Shown one piece after another: positions 48,012 to 59,697 of a DNA stretch of 64,000 nt. Position 1 is the stretch's first letter; each line of letters starts with the position of its first letter. The stretch is taken from assembly GCA_011032825.1 (NCBI GenBank), contig JAADJZ010000003.1, forward strand, positions 1,178,001-1,242,000, in the 5' to 3' direction. The stretch is from Massariosphaeria phaeospora (lineage: Eukaryota; Ascomycota; Dothideomycetes; Pleosporales). Position numbers and translations under genes: made by a program. A model generated the notes under the pieces. The model made no database searches, was not told the origin of the DNA, and saw only the letters and a program-made list of their open reading frames with translations.

Positions 48012-50065
48012 TAAAGCTGCTGCTTTTTAGCAGAAGTATTTTAAGCAGTTGTTTAACTAGTTAGTAGTAGCAAAGCTTTAAAAAAACGTTAGATAAGCTA
48101 ATACTTTGCGTAAAAAAGTATGTTAGCTTATTATAAGCTACTATAACTCGTATTAACATATTTTAGTCTAAAAAAGCTTGCGTTGTTATTGATTTAGTAG
48201 CTAAAAGAAATTGCGAGCGCGCTTAGCTTTTTGCGGACTTTGCCAACGCAACTGCAAAGCGTGCAGTTAAAAAAAACAAAGTGCAAAAAAGTATGCTTAC
48301 AAAGAGAGTTAAGTTACTTATAGCAAAGTTTATAAACTTTAGCTAAAAAGTTGTAAGTAGCTTAGTAGTTCCTAGCGTTAAATTGCAGCTTTTTAAGCTA
48401 TTGTAGCGTTAAAAGTAGTTTTTTTGCTTAAATTAGTTTTTGAGTATAGCATTAGCGTTTTAAAACTTTATTTTAGCGTAACAAAAGCTAATACCTAGTA
48501 GTTAGTGTAAAAGTAGTTTGCTTAAAAGTAGCATAGTTATGCATACATTTTTAAAACCTACTTTGTTTTTTTTTGCTATAAAGTGTACTATACTAGTTTA
48601 TAATAGCACAAAGTAGCTCTTTTAACGCTATGCCTTGCAATAGTAAAATAATATATTATTTCTTTTAAAAAAGTTTGTAACTTAGAAAATTTTAAAATTT
48701 TAAAATTTTTTAATACTAACTATGCGTTAAGTAGCAAAGTAAAACGTGTTAACTATTTTTTTTTTAAAAGCACATTGCTTAAAGTGCGTTTTTTATTTTT
48801 CTTGCTACAAATAATTTTTTTTTTTAAAAATTGTTAAGTGCATTTGCACTTATATTTGACTTAAGTTTCTAAAAGCTTTTATTATTTAAGTATTTTTTCT
48901 ATTTAACGAGGTACTTTTAGGTGCTAACTAAAGATTTTTTTTATTAAGCATTTTTTTAACGTAGTACACGTTGTTTTTAAAAGTGCGCAAAGTATCTACC
49001 AAAAGCTCGCTTTAAAAGAGTATTAACTTTTTTTAGTTATAAAGTTTTAACAAGGATACGTAAAAAACTAGATAAATACTTTTTAGTTTAAAAAAGTTTA
49101 CTTAGTACGCGTTAGTGCTAATTTAGTTTACAATAGTGCCTAGCTCTACGTACTTCTAGTTAAGCTTTTTCTTTAGCTTAGTAGATTTTGTGTAGTAGTT
49201 TAAAATTAGCATCTAGTTACTTTGCTTTAGCAAAATGTGCTTTTTACGCTTGTTAAAATACTTTTTTTAATAAGCGTTTGTAGCTTTAATCTTGCGCTAG
49301 CATTTAGCTTAAAAAGCAATTATATAAGCTGCTATGCTTGTTTCTATAAACAACTATTTGTTACTAAAAAGCATTTTAAGCTAATCTAAAGCCTTTAGAA
49401 ACGCTTTGTAGTACGCTATAAAAAAAGTAATTTTTATAGTTACGTATTAGCTATTGTTGTACGCGAACTTCGCTACTAGCAGCTACATAGTTTAATTGTT
49501 TTATTTAAAACAATAGTAACATCGAAAGTACTATTCTAGCGTTTAATTCTGTTTTTTAGTTTAACTATTTGTTTGAAAGTAATAAGCAAAGAAAAGAACG
49601 CTTATTAAGCTAAAATAGTAGCAGAAGCTATTCTAAAACTTTGAGTTTATAATAAAACTTTAGTTTAAAATAACGTTCTTTAAAACGCCGTAAAGTTTTA
49701 CAATTTCTTTTATTTAAACTATTGCAAAGTTTTTTGCTGTTTAGTTAGCGCAAGCTAGAATATAGTAAGCTATTTTAGTTAAGCAGTTTACTACAACGAG
49801 AATAGAGTTGTATACTTGCTTTATATACTTTAATAGTAAAAGTTTTGTAATAAAGTTTATTGTAATATTACACTACGAGCTATTAAGTGCTAGCAAAAGT
49901 ATAAAAAGTTTGTAAAAGCTATGTTTAGCTACTACTAATTTGCAATACTTTAAACAGTTGTTGCAGTACTTCTTAACGTTTTTCTTTATGCTTTTTTACT
50001 CGTATTAGCGTTTAACTTTTTCTAAAGTTTTTTTAACGCCGAAGTAGCTAGCTATTAAGCTATTA

Positions 50066-51914
50066 ACGTAAAGTACTAGCGAACCCGACAGACTAGTAAA
50101 CTCGACAAAATATCTTGGCACAACCAACTCATCTCAAAGAACATTAAATTAATTGCTATTAAACAAGGAACCTGCGTACGTCGTGCTAGTTTCAGATTCA
50201 AAAGCTTCTTCTGTATTCTTTTGGCAGGTTCGGGCATTGTGCCTTGTATTACTACAGTTTCTACAGCGCCGTAGAGCTAGTTGTGCCCTTTCTTAACTCT
50301 CTCTACTACGCGCTTTCTTTGATAGCTAAAGTGCTGTAGACGCTTTAGCAGCTACTTGCGCTAATCTATTACTATACTCTATTGTGCCACCTGTCTGAAT
50401 CCGCTTTCGTTTTTGTAATTTTCTTCTTGTTGCTTCTTTAATAGTCTTTTCAAGGCTAGAGATTCGATCGCGCATTAGCTCAACCTAATGGGCCATCTAG
50501 TGGGACTCTTTAACAAGCTGATTAACTCTATCCTTTAGAGATGATGGAGAGGAACCAAGCTTAGTAATAATAAGCTTTGATTGCGATCCAAATTCAAGCG
50601 TATTGCTTGGAGTCTTTGACTGCCACGGCGTCTCTGGTGCGAGGGGTGGTAGCGGGGTACACAGCCGTACTTCAAGACAATCAAGGACTACCTGCGCGTT
50701 GATAGAGACTAGCTCTAAGGCCTCAAAGGCTTTCTTGCAGTTCTCTGTCGTAAATACCTCAAAAAACGCGTCTCTAAAGGCTGGCAGGAAGCCTTCTTTG
50801 TTGATATAGAAGACGCGCCGGCGCGCCAAGTCTCAAACGCGTTGAGAGTACTTTAGCTTCAGCGGCGAGAAGCAGACCACATCCAGCGGCTGAAGGATAT
50901 AGAATAAATAGGCCGGCATGCAAAGCGTAAGGATCTTGTACTCAAGGCAATAGTCTTTGAAATCCTAAGATTGGTGGCTCTCATAGCCGTCCAAAATAAG
51001 CAGCTGATACTCTCCTACCTAACGCGCCTTTGTATGCGCGTCAAAATGCTTCAACTACTTAAGACCAAAAGCGTTGTTTGTCCAGCCGTTCTCAGAGACT
51101 AAGAGCTTCTAATTGCTAGGTATAAAGTTCTTCTCGTACTATGCTAAGATGTAAACGCGCTCTTTGTAGATAATAAATAGCGAGATCGCGTACCCTGCGG
51201 CGCAGATGCTCTGGATAACTGTTACCTACTCCCGATCGCCTGGCTGGATAAGATTAGGTTGAGTACGTCTTTGAGAGCCTGTGACGACTTTCATAGACTC
51301 AATAACACTTATCTAGAAGCCAGTTTCGTCAAAGTTGTGTATATCATCATCCTGGATGCCGTACTTGGCTTTGGTATCTCTAACAAGCTTGAACTACGCG
51401 CCAATTACTTTAAGATCTTCCTGTTGTATCCTCTGCCGGTCCTTTGCTCAATTGAAAGCTATCTTAAGCTCGCTTGAACGCGTTACAAATCTCTTAGCCT
51501 AGTTCTTGCCCACTAGCTCTCTACCCCGCGCAGCTACTAGTTTATCTCCTATATCTCCTACCTCAGACAGCCGAGGGGCAAATCCTCGCGAATTAAAGTC
51601 GAGAATATATTGGATAATCGTTTGCTCTTTAGTCGCAGTAAGCTTTGAAAATGTAGGTCGTGTTTAAGCTTAAAATAGAATTCCTCTAGCGCGTTTAGAG
51701 AGAGTATGGTGTTTAACGTTAAAAGCACTAGCAGCAGCTTAATAGCTTTAGAATTAGCTAGAATTATAAGCTTTAAGAGCAAGCTAAAGTTTCTCTTCGT
51801 GTTAGTGTAATAACGCGTTAGTTAGTTGAAACATATCGCGTTGATAGGGGAGGTAGTAGTCTTGGCAAATTTTGTCGAGTTTACTAGTCTGTTGGGTTCG
51901 CTAGTGCTTTACGT
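50066..51914 (-). mobile_element. Fot1/pogo-type DNA transposon, nearly full-length and weakly mutated
   Basis: 1,849 bp with ~50-bp TIRs and TA on both sides (50064-50065, 51915-51916); it interrupts the minus-strand Gypsy. The minus-strand transposase frame is readable almost throughout with roughly ten stops, mostly TAA/TAG. It has an N-terminal DNA-binding region (about 51,780-51,450, VGKNWAKRFVTR), catalytic Asp blocks HNFDETGFQ (about 51,345) and LLILDGYESH (about 50,990), and the final LQPLDVVCFSPLK block (about 50,885). The region after the core follows (open 50829-50497), then a basic KRKRIQ tract and an RRCRNCSNTRHNARTC knuckle (about 50,280). GC content is clearly higher than in its surroundings, so it arrived late or met little RIP. 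Not intact, but the best-preserved relative of the other pogo fragments here. Confidence 0.88.
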
Positions 51915-54900
51915 TATAACATTTTTAGAAAGCTTTTGCTTTTTTTTTTTTGTTGTATTAAAGTAGATTTTATCTAACTGCTTTGTTATAGCTAGTTTTA
52001 GTTTATTTTAAGCTACTATAGGCTCTACTAGTCTAAACTCGTTTTCTAAGTTAAAGTTTAAGTTTAAGTCTAAAGAGTTTGCAAAATCGCTTGCTAAATT
52101 ACTTAAAAGAACTTTATTTTTCAAGAGCTTAAGCTAGAGTGCTTAAGTTAGTTTTTCCTTAATGTGCATTTTCGAGTTCAAAGCTTTTATTTTCTTTAAA
52201 AAAGTTAGCAGGCTTAGTTTTTTTGCAAGTTAGCTAGCTAATTTTATAATTGCTACTACTAAAGCGGGCTTACTATAGATACTACAAGTTATTAAAGCTC
52301 GTAATAGATCTACGTAGAGTTTATTGCTTTTCTGCGCAAAAGCATAAGCTTTCTTTATATAGTCTAGTCGTTAGAAAAAGCTATTAGCTAGATTTGTCTT
52401 TTTAGTTTGATAAATTATAACAAAGTTATACTTTGTTAACTTTTCGTAAGCGCGAACTTAATAATAATTTAAAGTTTTTGTTTTTATAAACTATTATAGG
52501 TTATTGTAATTTGTATAGAGATTAAACAGAATACTTAAAAAAAAATAGTAAAAGTGTAACAAACTATTGTTAATTGCTAACAACTTTTTATTATAAGTAT
52601 TGTAATTGTACTTTGCCTTATTTATTTTCTGCAAGAAAAAACTAATTAAGCGCTAATACGCACTTTTTTCGCTGTTTTTACCGTTAGAAACTTTTTAGCT
52701 TAAAATTCTACTAATAGCGCTTTTAGAAACGTTAGTTTTAAGCTTTGTAAGCTATTCTACTTTATAATAAGCTAAAATAAAAATATTAAAAAAAGCACTT
52801 TTAAGTTTCTTAAACGCTTTCTTTGCTTTAGTTCTAAAGTTAATTCGCTAGTTTTTTTTTTCTTTTTGAGCGTGCTTGCTTTAGGCTGCTTCTAGCTTCT
52901 TTTAAGTTAGTTTAGTTAATAGTAAAGCAAGCTTAGAGAACTTAGTAATAAAGCGCCGATAATAGTTTATAAAGCTTATAAATACTTGAATATTTCAAAC
53001 TATGTTTGGCATTAGCTACTTTTAGATTATTCTAATTTGTTTTAGGTTTATTTTAACTTTTTCTAGGTATACAATGTAACCTAGGTACTTTGTTTACTAT
53101 ATGTGCTACTCGCACTTACTAAGCTTCAAGTATAGCTTTGCTTTACGCAAACGTTAAAGAACTTTTTTAACCTAGCCTACATAGGCTTCTTTTATGTTAA
53201 AAAACACTAGAATGTTGTTAAAGTACACAATGCAGGTTACGTTAACTAACTTAGCGAAGGCTTAGTTAATGTAGGCCTAGAATGCTACAAAAGCATTCGT
53301 AAAACTAAATAGCATAACAAAGTACTCAAAATAACTATATCGAGTCTTAAAAGCTGTTTTTTATTTGTTTCTTTTCTTAATCTAGATCTTGTAATAGGCT
53401 TTACGAATGTTAAGCTTAGTGTAAACTTTCGCCTTAGCTAACCTTTCTAAAGACTCTGCAATAAAAAGCAAAGAATAACGATTTTTAATTGTAATTTTGT
53501 TAAAGCTTCGATAGTTAACGCAAAGCTTTAAAGTGCTGTTTTTTTTTTTCGCGAAAAGAATTAGCGCACTAGCTAAAGACTTTAAGCGCTTTATTTATTT
53601 TTTATTAAAGTACTCGTCTACGTATTTGCAAAGATGCTTTAATTCTGCTGTTAACATATTGTACAGAGGTTGATGCGAGAGAGTTGTACTAGGCTAGAGT
53701 TTAATTGCAAAATTTTGCTTTCTATAAGACGCTATTACTAACGAGCTATTAAAGCTCGCTACGTTTTAGTACTTCTAATATTCAAGTTGCAAACTAGAGT
53801 TTTGCTTTTTTTAGTTGCTCGCTTTAGAAAGTGCACTAATCAAATAGACATAAAGCTTTGTATTAGAACTATTTAAAGTTTAAGCAAACTCTACTGCGTT
53901 TTTTATAGCTACTTTAGCATAGTTTAGTCTATTTAGGTTCTTTATGCTTCTAAAGAGCATGCAGCAACGCGAATAGTTTAACTTTAGCTAAAACTAATCT
54001 ATTCAAAAGAGTTCGAGATACAACGGAAGCTTTTTAAAATTAGCTACTACAAAAGAAATTTTATAGGTTTGTACCTTGCCTTTAGAGTTTATAATACGAA
54101 CTTCTGCTATAGTACAACTATAAATAGTGTAACCTAATCTACTTAGCAATATAAAAAAGATATTAGAGATTAGTTTAAGTACTAGATTCTATTCTTTCGC
54201 TACGACAGCTAAAAGAACATTAAAATAAGCTCTACTATCTACGATCGCTTTTAAGTTTTTTAAACTTTTAATTTTTGCTAACGCAGTAAAAAACGTTGAG
54301 TTCTTGCTTGTTAGCATTTTACAAAAAGTGCCTACTTTCTTTAACTATAACAAGTCGATATAGGCTACAAAGTAAAAAGCTAATTCTTTAAACTTTTGCT
54401 TTTTCTCTTTTTCTTTTTAAAGTAAGCGTTTTTCTTTGCCTTGTTAGAGTAAGTAGAAACGAAATAGCCTAGTTTGTTACATGCGTAGCAAACTAGCTTG
54501 TTAGAGCTTTTGTTTTTTTTGTTATTACTTCTTTTAGACTTAAAGCAGCTGTTGCGTTTCTTTTTGTGCTATTTAGCATTAGAATAAGTTAATTTATGTC
54601 TTGTTAGCAACGCGGCTTGCTTTTTGTTTTTCTTAGTTTTTCTTTAGATTTTACTATTCTGTTGGAAATTACAATAGATCTAATTAGCTTTTTGCTCTAC
54701 TTAGTAGAGAGTAGTGCAACTTTGCAGCGAAAAGTAACGTAGTTGCTTTTTTACTTTTTTAAAAAGTGCCGTAGTAAAGTTCGCTGCTATGCTAAATAAG
54801 CTTGTTTAGTCGATCTTAGTCTAAAGAGGTTGAAGAAGTAGAAGTAAGTTAGAAAGAGTTTAAAATAGCTTCTAACGTAAAGCTTTAATAGAATTGTATA

Positions 54901-55704
54901 CTTGCTGCTTACGTTTCTCGAAAGTGCCTAAGGCACTTAACATTTGTTTCTTAAGCAATGCTTAAGTAGAGGACTATAGAGAGAATCGCATTTTTTTATA
55001 AATTTTATAGGTTTTTTAAAGCGTACAAAAGTTTTCGGTAACGTACGTTAACTTAAAGAAAACTTTTTAAAGTTTGCTAAAAAAGTTAGAGCTCTTTGTG
55101 TAGTAGCTTTTGCAATTGCGAACCTATTAGTTGTAGTCTACGCAATTCTTTTTTAAATAGCAGTGCAATAGCTTAGAGCGAGGCAAATTAACTTAGTTAA
55201 AAACAGTTTAAGCGGGTGCTAGCACGACTAGTTGCTTAATAGCTTTAGCAAGTGCTGTTTTGTTTTCGTCTTAGTATAGAGCCTTTAACGCTTTAAAGCG
55301 AATAAGTTCTGTACAGTTCTACTTATTCTGCTACTAAGTTTTTAGCTTGTTAAAAGCTCGCTTCGTAGAGAGGTTCAATAGTGCGTTGTTATTTTTATCG
55401 TTTGAGAGTAGAGTGTTAAGATTCTTTTTGAAGCGAACTAGGTTATTCTAGCCTAGTTCAGCGCTAGAAGCGCAACTACGCTTTGAAACGTTAGCACTAT
55501 TACTAATCTAAACTTCTTTATTAGCATTTTTATTCTATTTAGTTTTATTTACTACTAGAGGTTGAGAAGTGCTTAGTTGCACAATAGAACTTTTATCTAG
55601 GTGTCTTAGAAGCAACGTAGCTTAATTGTTAAATAAACTAAACATTGTAAACGAGGTAATCAATCTATTGAAAGTATTTTAATAGAGCAATTTGAATGTA
55701 AGAC

Positions 55705-55907
55705 TGCGTTTAATCGTAGGTTTAATAACACTTAATAGTATAGTAATAAAAATAGTATATTCGTGTAAAAGAAACGAATTGCTGTTTTAGTAGCAATTCG
55801 GTGCGAGGTACTTTTAAAAGCTTTGCAAGAAACTAGTCTAGCCCGTTATAGCCTATAGTAGCTATTAATTAAAAAGAAACAAATACGTAAGGCTACTCGG
55901 CTTTACA
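55705..55907 (-). repeat. LTR of the minus-strand Gypsy, right (5') copy
   Basis: TGCGTTTAATCG...GGCTTTACA. Matches 40079-40291. It abuts a plus-strand pogo fragment at 55908. Confidence 0.75.
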
Positions 55908-56669
55908 CCTATTAGGTTGAGCTAATGCGCAATTAAATCTCTAGCTTTAAAAAAACTATTAAAAAAGTAACAAAAAGAAAATTACGAAAATAGAAGCAGA
56001 TTTAAACAAGTAGCACAATAGAGTATAGTAACAAATTAGCGCAAGTAGCTGCTAAAGCGTCTACAGCACTTTAGCTATTAAAGAAAGCGCGTAGTAAAAA
56101 GAGTTAAAAAAGAGCACAACTAGCTCTACGGCGCTGTAGAAACTATAGTAATACAAAACACAATACTCAAACCTATTAAAAAAATACAAAAAAAGCTTTT
56201 AAATCTAAAGCTAGCACAATTACGCTAGCGAATAAGTAGAAAGTATTTATTGTTAAGTATAAGTTAAGTTAGAGTTGCACAAACTTAAAGTTAAAGTTAA
56301 GTTAAAGTAATTAAAGCGTAGGTTAAAGTTGAGTTATAGGTACTACTTTTAGGTTAATAAACTTATTATAACTAGCTGTTATAATTATAAAAAGAAAATA
56401 TATTAAAATATAGAATTGTAGAGGTTTGTGCTAACTTAACTTATACCTACGCTAAAACGTTTTAGCGTAGATATAAGTTAAGTTAGCACTAAAGTTTTAC
56501 GTAAGCTAACTTAACTTTAACTTAACTTATACTTATTTACTACTTTAAGCACAACGTACGTAAGTTCCTTGTTTAATAGCAATTAATTTAATGTTCTTTA
56601 AAATAAGTTAGTTGTGCCAAAGAAAACTAACTAAGGTAATAGTCTAACCGAGGTAATAATCTAATACGT
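55908..56669 (+). mobile_element. pogo-type fragment (C-terminal end plus right TIR) containing a MITE
   Basis: Homologous, with RIP changes, to the reverse complement of about 50,490-50,100 in the better preserved element, including the decayed knuckle near 56,120. The right terminus is clear: 17-mers CTAACTAAGGTAATAGT (56627-56643) and CTAACCGAGGTAATAAT (56644-56660), tip CTAATACGT (56661-56669), then TA. The homology is interrupted at about 56,213-56,553 by the palindromic insertion described separately. The left part was removed at the Gypsy LTR. Confidence 0.7.
56255..56533. mobile_element. Palindromic MITE-like insertion
   Basis: The outer ends are inverted repeats beginning AAGTATAAGTTAAGTTA. 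Inside lies a second, nearly perfect palindrome at about 56,431-56,491 with ~30-bp arms (GTGCTAACTTAACTTATACC and its complement around a central AAACGTTT). The insertion splits a pogo fragment. Exact ends and target duplication are not certain; the inserted piece may extend to about 56,213-56,553. Confidence 0.6.
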
Positions 56670-56769
56670 TAGTAGCATTGTAAATTACAACGTATTTGTA
56701 CAATTTTAGTAAGATTTTAGCATAAAGTAGCAACTTGCTTGTTTTAGCAATTTGCTTGTTTTTTACTTT

Positions 56770-57672
56770 ATCTAACGCGCTTTTGTATACGCGTTAAAAT
56801 ACTTTAACTACTTAAAACTTTTTAGAAAGCGTTGTTTGTCTAGCTGTTCTTAGAAACTAAAAGCTTTTAATTGCTAGGTATAAAGTTCTTTTCGTACAAT
56901 GCTAAAATGTAAACGCGTTTTTTGTAAATAATAAAAAGCGAGATTGCGTACCTTGCGGCGCAAATGCTTTAGATAACTATTACTTACTTTTAATTACCTA
57001 GCTAGATAAAATTAAGTTGAGTACGTTTTAAAAAACTTATAACAACTTTTATAGACCTAATTACGCTTATTTAAAAGCTAGTTTTGTTAAAGTTGTGCAC
57101 GTTATTTTTGTAAATACTGTACTTAGCTTAAGTATTCTTAACAAGCTTAACTTACGCGCTAAATACTTTAGAATCTTTCTATTATATTCTCTACCTATTT
57201 TTAGCTTAATTAAAGGCTATTTTAAGCTCGCTTGAACGCGTTACAAATTTTTTAGCTTAGTTTTTGCCTACTAGCTCTCTACTTTGCGTAGCTACTAGTT
57301 TATTTTTTATATCTTTTACTTTAGACAGCTAGAAAGCAAATTCTTGCGAATTAAAGTTGAGAATATATTAGATAATCGTTTGCTCTTTAGTTGCAGTAAG
57401 CTTTAAGCCGTTTAGTAGAGTTTTAGCGCAGAAAAGCGTTTCTTAGGCGCGACAAAAGAAAGTGCAGCAATTAACGTTAAAAGCAATAGCAGCAGCTTAA
57501 TAGCTTTAGAATTAGCTAGAATTATAGGCTTTAAGAGCAACTTAAAGTTTTTCTTTGTGTTAGTGTAATAACGCGTTAGTTGGTTAAGACATATCGCGTT
57601 GATAGAGGAGGTAGCAGTCTTGGCGAATTCTAGGTTACTCGGTGGTTTGGGTTACTCGGTGGTGCTTTACGT
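56770..57672 (-). mobile_element. pogo-type fragment (N-terminal half plus terminus), RIP-degraded
   Basis: Matches the right half (about 51,015-51,914) of the element at 50,066-51,914 with many C/T and G/A changes. It ends in a terminus of the same plan but different sequence: reading inward from TA at 57673-57674, tip ACGTAAAGC, then 17-mers ACCACCGAGTAACCCAA and ACCACCGAGTAACCTAG. The C-terminal half and other TIR are missing. The sequence from 56,672 to 56,769 is AT-rich and unassigned. Confidence 0.7.
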
Positions 57673-57969
57673 TAAGAGTTGTTTGTTAAGCTTGCATCCT
57701 ATTTTCTTGAGAGCGCCAGAGCCTCGCTGCTGCGAAAGCGCGCGCAGGTGGGGTGGCGCGGCGGGGTACTTGCCAAGCACGCTAAACAGCACCAGCCAAT
57801 GCGAGCTTCACCGCGAGCTTCACCGCGAGCTACCTCGGTATCACTTTATAGAAATATCAACCTTGGAATCCGACGACAAGTACTCCATCGACGAACGCTC
57901 GACACTCCCTCGCCCACATATTATGTGACTGCCTCTGCGTCCTTCCTCTGCCGCCCCAACCCTCAAAAC

Positions 57970-59697
57970 ATGGCTTCACCGACCGATCGCATGCGCCTAA
58001 CTGTCGACGTGCTCCCGCTCACCGTTGAAAACGCGCGTGGACCGAACCAGGCCGCTGCTCTAGCCGCGTTCAAACCAACAAAATTCGCCTTGCCGGTACA
58101 GTTAGAGCAGACCTTAGAGCAGGTATGGGTTCAAGTCGAGAAGCGCTACACACGAAACTACTTGACTCCCCTAGAAGCCTCGTAAGTCTCCGTGCATCCA
58201 CTTACCTAGTAGCGACAGCCATTGACCGACGTACACAGGAGCTTTACCATCAAAAAGTTGCAAGACGCTTACGATTGCGATCTCGATCTGAGTGACACTG
58301 TCGGCGCTATCTTTGAGGGCGAGACAGACGCTCAAATGCGCATGATCAAGGTCGTGCCGGGCTTCATCGACCGCGACTTCTCTGTTCCACCCACCTCGCA
58401 CCTAATTCCTACGCATATCCAGAAGCGCACCAGACTGTCTACCGGGGACCAGCCACACAAGAGAAGACGCCTAGCAGAAGAGCAACCTGAGCAGACGCAG
58501 CTCGACCCGATGCGCGACCGCCCGGTTCCCTCCAAGGAATCAGCGCCCATAAAACGCAATGTTGTCCTAAAACAGTTGAAAACGTACACCAGGGCCCAGC
58601 GCACTCCACAACGTATCCAACATAAGGCAAATCTTCTCAATAGCGCTAAGGTTCCAACAGAGGTCCAGCCAGCCGTACTCACGCCGCAGGACCTACCTAA
58701 ACGTCCGGTGGGTAGACCGAAAGTTGCATCCATTTGGAAGCCTGCATTCTTTTGGCAGAGGGAAATAGAGTCCTTGAAGCTAAGACATGAATCCGCCGAC
58801 AGACGGCGTTCGCCAAACGTTGTAATTCCGTATAGTAGTCCAGTAACTCCTTCGAAACGCTCCAATTATCTACAAGAGAAGGACGAAACTACGGAACCTA
58901 TAATAGAACCAACAGCACCGGCTGCAGCTTCGGAATCCGCCGCGGACCACGCTTTGGTGGATACAATAAATTTACCAACGCCCAAACCTATCGAACGTCA
59001 ATCCATGGCGACCTCCAGCCGCAGTGTTGTCTCTACCGCATCACCATCACCTGCGGTCCTGCGTCAACCCGCCCGCTTCCTTAGCCAGTCTCCCTCGCAG
59101 TCTATAGAACCGCGAATCTCACCCGCGAGTAGTGAATACAAGAGCGACTCTAACACTTTCACCGAGAGCTCGCTCAACGATTCTGAGGACGAGAACGATA
59201 ATGAGAACGGGAACGGGCATGGGAAAGAGGAGCAAGACGGGGACGTTAAGATGAAAGATGTGGAGAATGAGCCTGGAGGCACTGGCCCGACTCAGTTGCC
59301 ATCTTCCCCCCCATCTGGTTTTCAGGAGTCACGACCCCAAGTCCGCAGCCCTACACCCACTCGAACTACCCTACCGCCAACCTCACAGTCCCTTCCGCAA
59401 CTCTCTCAGGTAACAGCAAGAACGCCAAAGCCACGTACGCCAGGTTCTTCGCAAATTACCACTTTGCGCCTTAGCAAATACCAAAAATTCCCAAGCCTCA
59501 AACAGCAACTCACGGCGGCACGATCGGGACCAGCATCTTCCCAGAGGAGCCAGAAGTTTAACCCAAAGTTGCAAAGCCTCACAACGCTAAGCAAAGCGAA
59601 ACGACAGATAAAGAAGGGAACCCCATTTGACACCAACGAGGGCAGTGGCAGTGACAGTAGTAATGAGAGCGGCAGTGAGGACGAGATGCCGAACTAA
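57970..59697 (+). CDS. Net1/Dnt1-like nucleolar protein (Cdc14-binding type N-terminal domain)
   Basis: Two exons, 57970-58181 and 58239-59697 (57-bp intron), giving 556 aa. The N-terminal ~115 residues form a compact domain: RLTVDVLPL, then LEQVWVQVEKRYTRNYL, then FTIKKLQDAYDCDLDLSDTVGAIFEG. The plan matches the N-terminal domain of Net1/Cfi1 and Dnt1, which in yeasts anchors Cdc14 phosphatase and silencing factors in the nucleolus. The rest is disordered, Ser/Pro-rich and basic, with an acidic run (NDSEDENDNENGNGHGKEEQD) and a C-terminal SNESGSEDE tail, also typical. The family assignment is by pattern only. An alternative start at 57,679 would add an unconserved stretch. It lies about 300 bp from the AT-rich boundary. 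Confidence 0.65.

Larger units (their letters stand above)
40079..55907 (-). mobile_element. Ty3/Gypsy retrotransposon (minus strand), RIP-degraded, carrying two nested insertions
   Basis: Bounded by ~205-213-bp LTRs at 40079-40291 and 55705-55907. After removing the nested Gypsy (41,480-48,011) and pogo (50,066-51,914), about 7.4 kb remain, a normal Gypsy length. Minus-strand relics run in order from the right: gag with a CCHC knuckle (about 54,500-54,440, His and last Cys changed to Tyr); RT/RNase H (about 53,700-52,500, RRFITKFSKLALLLTKLT); integrase core (about 49,880-49,400, VVVNCLTKIAYYI); and a C-terminal remnant split by the nested Gypsy. A purine-rich tract next to the left LTR fits a polypurine tract. 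No 5-bp target duplication is visible: the flanks are pogo fragments with different sequence. Confidence 0.75.

Noticed and set aside
37650..57660. AT-rich block as a centromere
   Set aside because: Everything resolves into RIP-degraded transposons; ordinary heterochromatin explains it. CENP-A mapping would be needed to argue otherwise.
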